This document shows, one piece after another, positions 29,304-34,404 of a stretch of DNA of 34,404 bases. This DNA is from an uncultured Oscillospiraceae bacterium (GTDB lineage Bacteria > Bacillota > Clostridia > Oscillospirales > Oscillospiraceae). Position numbers and translations under genes: made by a program. Each line of letters begins with the position of its first letter. Position 1 is the first letter of the stretch. The notes below the pieces were generated by a model. It made no database searches. It saw only the letters and a program-made list of their open reading frames with translations, and was not told where the DNA came from. The stretch covers positions 1 to 34,404 of the forward strand of contig CAJFNZ010000169.1 in the NCBI GenBank assembly GCA_904395905.1, in the 5' to 3' direction.

Positions 29304-31361
29304 GTGCTGGCTTCCCGCCGGCTGGACGACCAGCCCTACGAAGAGATTGTGGCCGAGGCCGAGGGCCGTCTGCCGTGGCTCTGCCCCGTCTGGACCGACC
29401 ACAACGCCCACGACCCGGGCATCACCCTGCTGGAGCTGATGGCCTGGTACAAGGAGATGCAGCAGTTCCAGATGGACCAGCTGACGCCGGCCATCCAGCG
29501 GAAGCTGCTGGAGCTGGCCGGCCTGACCCTGCTGCCGCCCCGGGGCGCCCTGTGCCCCGTTGAGCTGCCGCCGGAGGCCCCGGCCCGCCCGGTGCTGTCC
29601 CGGCTGGAGACGGCCCAGGGTGTGCTGTTGGAGCTGGCCGAGCCCGTCCCGGCCCGGCGGCCGGCCCTGGTGCGCATGGCGGTGGAGCGGGACGGCGGCG
29701 CGGTGGACCTGACCGAGCGCCTGGCCGGCGGGCCGCCCTTCTCGCCCTTCGCCTTCGGCGGGGAGGGGGAGAGCCGGCTGCTGCTGGGCTTTTCCCAAAA
29801 GCCCGAGGGGCCGCTGCGGCTGTGGTTCCAGGTGGAGCCGCCCGTCGGGCCGCAGCGGAATCCGGCCACCGACGGCATGGCGCCGCCTCGGGCCCTCTCC
29901 TGGGAGCTGACAGGCCTGGGGCCGGTCGAGCCCCTGGCCGACGAGACCTGGGCTCTCAGCTGGAGCGGCTACGTGACCTTGCCGGCCGGCGACGGCTGGC
30001 AGCCGGGGGAGGAGGGCCTCTACTGGCTCCGCCTGGGCCAGACGGACGGCGGCTGCGAGGAGCAGGTCCGCCTGGCGGGCCTCTCTGCCGGCCGCTTCCG
30101 GGCCGTCCAGCAGGAGACCCGGGCCGCCTGCCACCGGTTCACCGTGGCGGCGGCCGCCCATCAGACCGTGACGCTGGCCACCGCCCAGGCCCGTCACGGG
30201 GAGCTGGCGGTCTTTCTCCGGGAACCGGCCGGCTGGCGGCAGCTGGAGGACTATCAGGCCCGCCGCCACGGGGGCGGCCTGGACCTGACCGTGGACGCCG
30301 CCGGCGCGGCGGAGGACGGGGCGGAGAATCTGCTGGCCGTCTCCCTGCACCCGCTGCGGGCGCGGGAGCTGCTGCTGGACGCCCAGGGCCGGCCGGGGGA
30401 GACCTTCCGGCTGCACCTGGACGGCCAGACGGCCCTGCCCGAGCGGCTGTGCCTGCTGTGCCAGACCCTCCAGGAGGACGGCACGGTCCGCCCGGCCCTG
30501 TGGCGGTGTGTGGACGATTTGGCCAGTTACGGCCCCCGGGACCGGGTGTTCACCTACGACGCCCGCCGGGAGACCGTCACCGTGGGCGACGGCCGCCACG
30601 GAGCCGTGGTCGCGCCGGGCCCCGGCGCGGTGCTGGTGGCGGAGCTGGTTCTCTCCCACTGCGGCGAGGGGAACCTGCCGGCCGACGCGCCGCTGGTCTT
30701 TTCCGACGACGGTGCGGCCGTCCGCCACGGGGCCGCCTGGGGCGGGCGCGGCGCAGAGACCCTGGAGGAGGGCCGGGCGCGGCTGCTCTCCCGGCTGAAC
30801 CGCACGGAGAAGTGCCTTTCGGCCGAGGACTACGCCCAGCGGGCCCGGGAGACGCCGGGCCTCCGGGTGGCGGCGGCCAAGGCCCTGCCGGGCTACGACA
30901 GCGCCGCGCCCCACCGCCGCCGGGACGCCCTGGTGAGCGTGGTGGTGCTGCCGGCCGGCGAGGGCCGGCGGCCGGCGGCCAACGAGTGGTTCCTCCGGGC
31001 GGTGGACCGCCAGCTGCGCCGCTGCCGGCCCATCTGCATCCAGACCCGGGCAATTCCGGCCCGCTATGTGGAGTTCGCCCTGTCGGCGCGGCTGGTGACG
31101 GCGCCGGGCGCCGCGCCGGAGGCGCTGCGGGCGGCGCTGGCGGAGGCCTTTGCCCCCGGCGAGGCCCGCATCGGCGCGCCGGTCCGGCAGGATGACGCGG
31201 CGGCGCTGCTGCAGCGGCAGCCGGGCGTCTTCCAGGTGGAGCGGCTGGAGCTGCGGGGCCTGGGCCCGGGCGTCTACCGGACGGCGGCCGGCGACCTGGA
31301 GGTGCCGCCGGACGCCATTGCCAGCCTGGAGCTGGCGGAGCTGGAGCTGATTCGGCCCTAG
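29304..31361 (+). CDS. Second baseplate J-like assembly protein (Afp12-like)
   Basis: 685 residues. The start region (YEEIVAEAEGRLPWLCPVWTDHNAHDPGITLLELMAWYKEMQQFQ) is the classic 'putative baseplate assembly protein' signature. The C-terminal half has RDRVFTYDARRETVTVGDGRHG, VLVAELVLSHCGEGNLPADA, a long SRLNRTEKCLSAEDYAQRARETPGLRV segment and ARYVEFALSARLVTAPGA, as in gpJ-type proteins. With the preceding protein it should form the heterodimeric wedge arms. Start GTG 29304 has AAAGGAG 9 nt upstream. Confidence 0.9.
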   Translation: MLASRRLDDQPYEEIVAEAEGRLPWLCPVWTDHNAHDPGITLLELMAWYKEMQQFQMDQLTPAIQRKLLELAGLTLLPPRGALCPVELPPEAPARPVLSRLETAQGVLLELAEPVPARRPALVRMAVERDGGAVDLTERLAGGPPFSPFAFGGEGESRLLLGFSQKPEGPLRLWFQVEPPVGPQRNPATDGMAPPRALSWELTGLGPVEPLADETWALSWSGYVTLPAGDGWQPGEEGLYWLRLGQTDGGCEEQVRLAGLSAGRFRAVQQETRAACHRFTVAAAAHQTVTLATAQARHGELAVFLREPAGWRQLEDYQARRHGGGLDLTVDAAGAAEDGAENLLAVSLHPLRARELLLDAQGRPGETFRLHLDGQTALPERLCLLCQTLQEDGTVRPALWRCVDDLASYGPRDRVFTYDARRETVTVGDGRHGAVVAPGPGAVLVAELVLSHCGEGNLPADAPLVFSDDGAAVRHGAAWGGRGAETLEEGRARLLSRLNRTEKCLSAEDYAQRARETPGLRVAAAKALPGYDSAAPHRRRDALVSVVVLPAGEGRRPAANEWFLRAVDRQLRRCRPICIQTRAIPARYVEFALSARLVTAPGAAPEALRAALAEAFAPGEARIGAPVRQDDAAALLQRQPGVFQVERLELRGLGPGVYRTAAGDLEVPPDAIASLELAELELIRP

Positions 31362-31392
31362 GGCCGTCTGACGAGGGAGGTGGGTGCGACCC

Positions 31393-32478
31393 ATGAGCGA
31401 GAGCCAGAAGTACCGGACCCTCTGCTGCCGCGAGCAGTGGATGGGCGGCCGCTTCTATCAGGTGGACCTGGCGGGGGATGCCCTGCGCCTGGCCGAGGGC
31501 GCCTTTACCGGCGCGGCCCTGCTGCCGCCGGTGGACAGCGGCGAGGCGGGCTTTGCCTGGAGCCGGCTGAAGCTGCTGGCCCAGGTGCCGCCGGAGGCGG
31601 CCATCCGGGTCTACGCCCGGGCGTCCGACCGGCCCGACTGGCCCCAGTGGGAGGCCCTGGACGGCCGGGACCCGGGCAGCGGCGGCCTGCGGGAGCTGTT
31701 CGGCCCCCCGGTGGCCGCGGCCACGGACCTGCTGCTGTCGGCTGCGGGCCGCTACCTGTGGCTGGCCCTGGAGCTGACGGCCGGCGGCGCCGGCAGCCCG
31801 GTGGTGGAAGGCGTCTCCCTGCGGATGGCCGGGGACCACATGACCGATTACCTGCCGGCCATCTACCGGGGGCAGGATTTCACCTACCGGTATCTCTCCA
31901 TCTTTGACACGATGTTCCAGGAGCTGGAGGCGGCCGTTGACAGCCTGCCCCGCCAGCTGGACCCGGCCAGCGCCGGGCGGGAGATGCTGGCGTTCCTGGC
32001 CCGGTGGCTCTGCCTGGAGCCGGAGCGGGGCGAGACGGACCTGCGCCGCCGCCTGCCGGAGATCCTGGGCGAGTACGAGTCGATGTACACCGCGGCCGGC
32101 GTCCGGCAGAGCGCCCGGCGGCTGACCGGCCGGGAGCCCTGGATTATCGAGCACTTCGCCGTGGATCCCAACGACCCCGGCTGCTGCAACCCGGCCCTCT
32201 ACCGGCGGCTCTACGGGGAGGACCCCTACCGGTTCTTCCTGCTGCTGCCCCAGGGGACCTTCGCCACCCAGCAGGAGATGGAGCGGTTCCTGGAGCGGAT
32301 GCGCCGGCTGACGCCGGCGGAGACCCAGATGGAGCTGGTCCTCCTGAAGCCCTGCATCCAGCTGGATTGGCACACCTATCTGGGCATCAATTCCCGGATT
32401 GGCGACTACATCCCGGCGGCCATCGACGACTCGGTGACCATCCACTACGACACGACGATTGGAGGAGCATATCAATGA
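31393..32478 (+). CDS. Phage tail protein I-like baseplate protein
   Basis: 361 residues. The central part (DHMTDYLPAIYRGQDFTYRYLSIFDTMFQELEAAVDSLPRQLDPASAGREMLAFLARWLCLE) is typical of P2 gpI-like tail proteins, followed by LPEILGEYESMYTAAGVRQSARRLTG. The N-terminal 150 residues are an added beta-rich domain. It probably connects wedges to peripheral fibres. I chose ATG 31393; an in-frame GTG at 31384 is only 3 nt from the AGGGAGG and adds three residues. Its TGA overlaps the next start (ATGA). Confidence 0.87.
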   Translation: MSESQKYRTLCCREQWMGGRFYQVDLAGDALRLAEGAFTGAALLPPVDSGEAGFAWSRLKLLAQVPPEAAIRVYARASDRPDWPQWEALDGRDPGSGGLRELFGPPVAAATDLLLSAAGRYLWLALELTAGGAGSPVVEGVSLRMAGDHMTDYLPAIYRGQDFTYRYLSIFDTMFQELEAAVDSLPRQLDPASAGREMLAFLARWLCLEPERGETDLRRRLPEILGEYESMYTAAGVRQSARRLTGREPWIIEHFAVDPNDPGCCNPALYRRLYGEDPYRFFLLLPQGTFATQQEMERFLERMRRLTPAETQMELVLLKPCIQLDWHTYLGINSRIGDYIPAAIDDSVTIHYDTTIGGAYQ

Positions 32479-34256
32479 GCGGGAACACGGATTTTTTCCC
32501 CATAGTACGCAACCGCTACTTCTACGGGAAGCTGCTGACCGTCCGGGACTTTGAGGTGGAGCAGCGGTACCTGCAGCAGAAGACCCAGCTGCTCAGTCGC
32601 CTGTCCCAGGGGGCCGGTGTGGTCTGCGGCCTGGGCGTCAGCGCCAGCGACGACACCACGCTGCTCATTGAGAGCGGCATGGCGCTGGACTACCAGGGGC
32701 GGATGCTGGTGGTGGAGGAGCCGCTGCTGCGCAAGCTCCAGATGATAGACGGCCAGGAGGACCTCCAGGGCCAGGAGACGGCCTACCTGTGCCTGCGCTA
32801 CGACGAGACCGACGTGGAGCCGGTCAACGCCGTGGGCGCCGACACCGGCGAGAGCCGCCAGTTCAACATGACCCGGGAGGGCTGCCGGCTGTTCCTGACG
32901 GCCCAGCCGCCCGAGTACCGGAGCCTGCTGGAGGCCATGGGCCTGGAAAACGTGTCCATCCTCTACGCCAGCCAGGAGCTGACGCTGGTGCTGTCGGCCC
33001 CCGAGGCCGTCTGCGCCGGCCAGGAGTTCACCGTGGAGGTGCTGGTCGTCAAGAACGAGCGGACGCCGCCGGTCCGTTTCCGCCTGGAGGGCGAGAGCGC
33101 CTTCGTTGACAGCGACGACGGCCGTGTGCGCCTGGAGTTCCGGGAGAGCCCCGAGGAGAAGCGCCGCGTCTACACCGCCCGCTTCCAGCTCAAGGCCCGG
33201 CAGCTGACCGGTCTGGACAGCCCGCTGTTCCCCGGCGGCGGGGAAATCAACCTGGAACTGGGCAGCCACAGCTACAAGAACTACATCGAGGTGGAGACCC
33301 GCTGCCACCTCTGCGGCGACGAGAAGCAGCTGGAGGAGCGCCGGCTGGTGACCGACAGCCTGGAGAAGCACCTGCGGGGCCGCGACCTGCCCATCTACCT
33401 GGCTAAGCTGGAGCTGATTCACTCGGCCGGCAGCATGTTCCTGGCCTCGGTGACGAACCTGCCCTTCGGCCAGCGGCTCCGCCGGGAGACCGTCCAGGGG
33501 AGCGGCGGCGAGATGCAGACGGTGACCACCTCGGTCCGCAGCCTGGAGTACTGGCAGAAGCCCGACGTCCGGGCCGTCTACCAGCACGCCACCGGCTCGC
33601 TGCACTTCGACTTCGGCATCCCCGCGCCGGAGCAGTACGACTACGCCGTGACCCACGGCACCGTGGATCTGACCATGCCCGGCGGCCTGCGGGTCAACAG
33701 CAAGGTCTACTCCGAGGAGATTGCCCACGGCCTGGGGCCCGGGGCCGTGGATGTGCGGCTGAGCGTGGAGTTTGCCGACCAGGCCGCCGGCGGCGAGACG
33801 GCGCTGTACTTCGGCAACAGCGAGGTCTTCAAGGGCAAGGCCGCCCCGGCCGCGCCGCCGTGGGTGGAGGCCGCCGCCCTGGTCTATCCGGAGCGGGGGA
33901 CCATGCGCATCGGCCTGTGGCTCCACGACATGGTGGACGGCAACCGGCTGACCATCCACTACTTCGCCCAGAAGCCCGAGCGGGACACCAGCCGGATCCT
34001 GGCCCAGCGCCAGGTGAGCCTGACCATCTCGCCGGAATTTGCCCACGTCAGCCGCCGGGGCAGCCTGCGCCTCCAGGCCGAAGTGGTCGGCAGCGAGGAC
34101 AAGGGCGTCCTCTGGGCCGTCCGGGAGGAGAACGGCGGCGTCATCGACCGCCACGGCGTCTACCAGGCGCCGGAGCTGCCGGGCACCTATGAGATTGTGG
34201 CCACGGCCAGCGCCGACGACTCGGTGACGGCCAGCGCCTTCGTCATTGTGGAATGA
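32475..34256 (+). CDS. Peripheral baseplate/fibre-like eCIS protein with Ig-like C-terminus
   Basis: 593 residues. The N-terminal segment (FFPIVRNRYFYGKLLTVRDFEVEQRYLQQKTQLLSRLSQGAGVVCGLGV) is a recurring opening of proteins encoded next to gpI-like genes in CIS and tailed-phage loci. Beta-rich middle domains include a possible carbohydrate-binding or spike-like module (YNYAVTHGTVDLTMPGGLRV-like block, about 395-520). The last 80 residues resemble a bacterial Ig-like domain (SPEFAHVSRRGSLRLQAEVV, then YEIVATASADDSVTASAFVIV). A Cys pair (CHLC, near residue 277) is present. A receptor-contact or baseplate-periphery role is inferred from position. ATG 32475 overlaps the previous stop; the next gene starts 20 nt on. 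Confidence 0.75.
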   Translation: MSGNTDFFPIVRNRYFYGKLLTVRDFEVEQRYLQQKTQLLSRLSQGAGVVCGLGVSASDDTTLLIESGMALDYQGRMLVVEEPLLRKLQMIDGQEDLQGQETAYLCLRYDETDVEPVNAVGADTGESRQFNMTREGCRLFLTAQPPEYRSLLEAMGLENVSILYASQELTLVLSAPEAVCAGQEFTVEVLVVKNERTPPVRFRLEGESAFVDSDDGRVRLEFRESPEEKRRVYTARFQLKARQLTGLDSPLFPGGGEINLELGSHSYKNYIEVETRCHLCGDEKQLEERRLVTDSLEKHLRGRDLPIYLAKLELIHSAGSMFLASVTNLPFGQRLRRETVQGSGGEMQTVTTSVRSLEYWQKPDVRAVYQHATGSLHFDFGIPAPEQYDYAVTHGTVDLTMPGGLRVNSKVYSEEIAHGLGPGAVDVRLSVEFADQAAGGETALYFGNSEVFKGKAAPAAPPWVEAAALVYPERGTMRIGLWLHDMVDGNRLTIHYFAQKPERDTSRILAQRQVSLTISPEFAHVSRRGSLRLQAEVVGSEDKGVLWAVREENGGVIDRHGVYQAPELPGTYEIVATASADDSVTASAFVIVE

Positions 34257-34276
34257 GACAGGGGGAGGGGTCATCC

Positions 34277-34404
34277 TTGGACACCATGCTGATTCGGGAA
34301 CGGTACAAGGTGGTGCGCGTCCTGTGGACCGAGGACGACTATGCCTTCGTGGAGGCCGTGGACATCCAGGAGCGCGAGACCCCCTCCCGCTTTCTCAACC
34401 TCTA
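34277..34404 (+). CDS. Start of a further eCIS-operon gene, truncated by the window edge
   Basis: The frame is open to the window end (42 full codons). GGGGGAGGGG lies 6 nt before TTG 34277, which I take as start; the in-frame ATG at 34286 is 15 nt from the SD. The peptide (MLIRERYKVVRVLWTEDDYAFVEAVDIQ...) resembles the opening beta strands of protein-kinase-like N-lobes (RYKVVRVL...YAFVEAVD). Too little is visible to assign it; the resemblance is suggestive only. Confidence 0.55.
   Translation, partial: MDTMLIRERYKVVRVLWTEDDYAFVEAVDIQERETPSRFLNL

Noticed and set aside
9944-34404. Complete prophage
   Set aside because: No capsid, portal, terminase, integrase or lysis genes; DUF4157 cargo and the Afp7-like LysM protein indicate an eCIS.

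Overview
The window is GC-rich DNA from an anaerobic Firmicute, most likely a gut Clostridium-type bacterium of the Oscillospiraceae kind. This is inferred from a monomeric [FeFe]-hydrogenase-type protein, several LytTR-family regulators, AAAGGAGG-type ribosome binding sites, frequent GTG/TTG starts and very high GC. No species can be named from the sequence alone. There are no tRNA, rRNA, CRISPR, transposase, integrase, capsid or terminase genes.

Left part (1-9730), housekeeping and signalling. It begins with the 3' part of an [FeFe] hydrogenase-like gene, followed by a membrane-anchored HtrA protease. A minus-strand block follows: a family 2 glycosyltransferase with a TPR-like tail, a diguanylate cyclase with an NTF2-like sensor domain, and a LytTR response regulator / STAS protein / 7TM-GHKL histidine kinase operon. 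Two plus-strand LytTR regulators are transcribed divergently from that operon. The divergent promoters share three tandem ~20-bp repeats that look like a LytTR operator.

Right part (9744-34404), an extracellular contractile injection system (eCIS, Afp/PVC/MAC-like headless phage tail). A minus-strand cargo operon (9744-13012) encodes a GNAT acetyltransferase-like protein, a probable effector with an N-terminal DUF4157/eCIS-core metallopeptidase-like domain fused to a C-terminal ADP-ribosyltransferase fold, and a tiny Cys-rich protein. A bidirectional regulatory region (13013-13254) separates it from the structural operon. That operon runs: degenerate receiver protein, two unrecognised proteins, a YbjN/secretion-chaperone-like protein, sheath, tube, a tail-assembly protein with a DUF6760 extension, two more tube paralogues, a 1213-residue disordered protein, the LysM-bearing tube/baseplate adaptor (Afp7-like), a split spike (gpD-like hub and gpV-like needle), gp25 wedge, two baseplate-J-type proteins, a gpI-like tail protein, a peripheral baseplate/fibre-like protein, and the start of another gene. 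An Afp15-type AAA+ ATPase and an Afp16-type cap are not in the window and may lie downstream.

The most striking observations concern expression control inside the eCIS operon and its cargo. (1) The tail-assembly gene ends in a complete -1 ribosomal frameshift cassette: an SD-like element, the slippery heptamer T TTT TTA, a 6-nt spacer and a 13-bp stem-loop. The shift would fuse the protein to a DUF6760 domain that has no usable start codon of its own, reminiscent of phage lambda G/GT and P2 E/E'. (2) The sheath gene's Shine-Dalgarno lies about 48 nt from its ATG and is brought close by an intervening 8-bp hairpin. (3) Very stable hairpins bracket the highly needed sheath and tube genes. (4) The putative effector carries R / STT / Q-x-E ADP-ribosyltransferase signatures.
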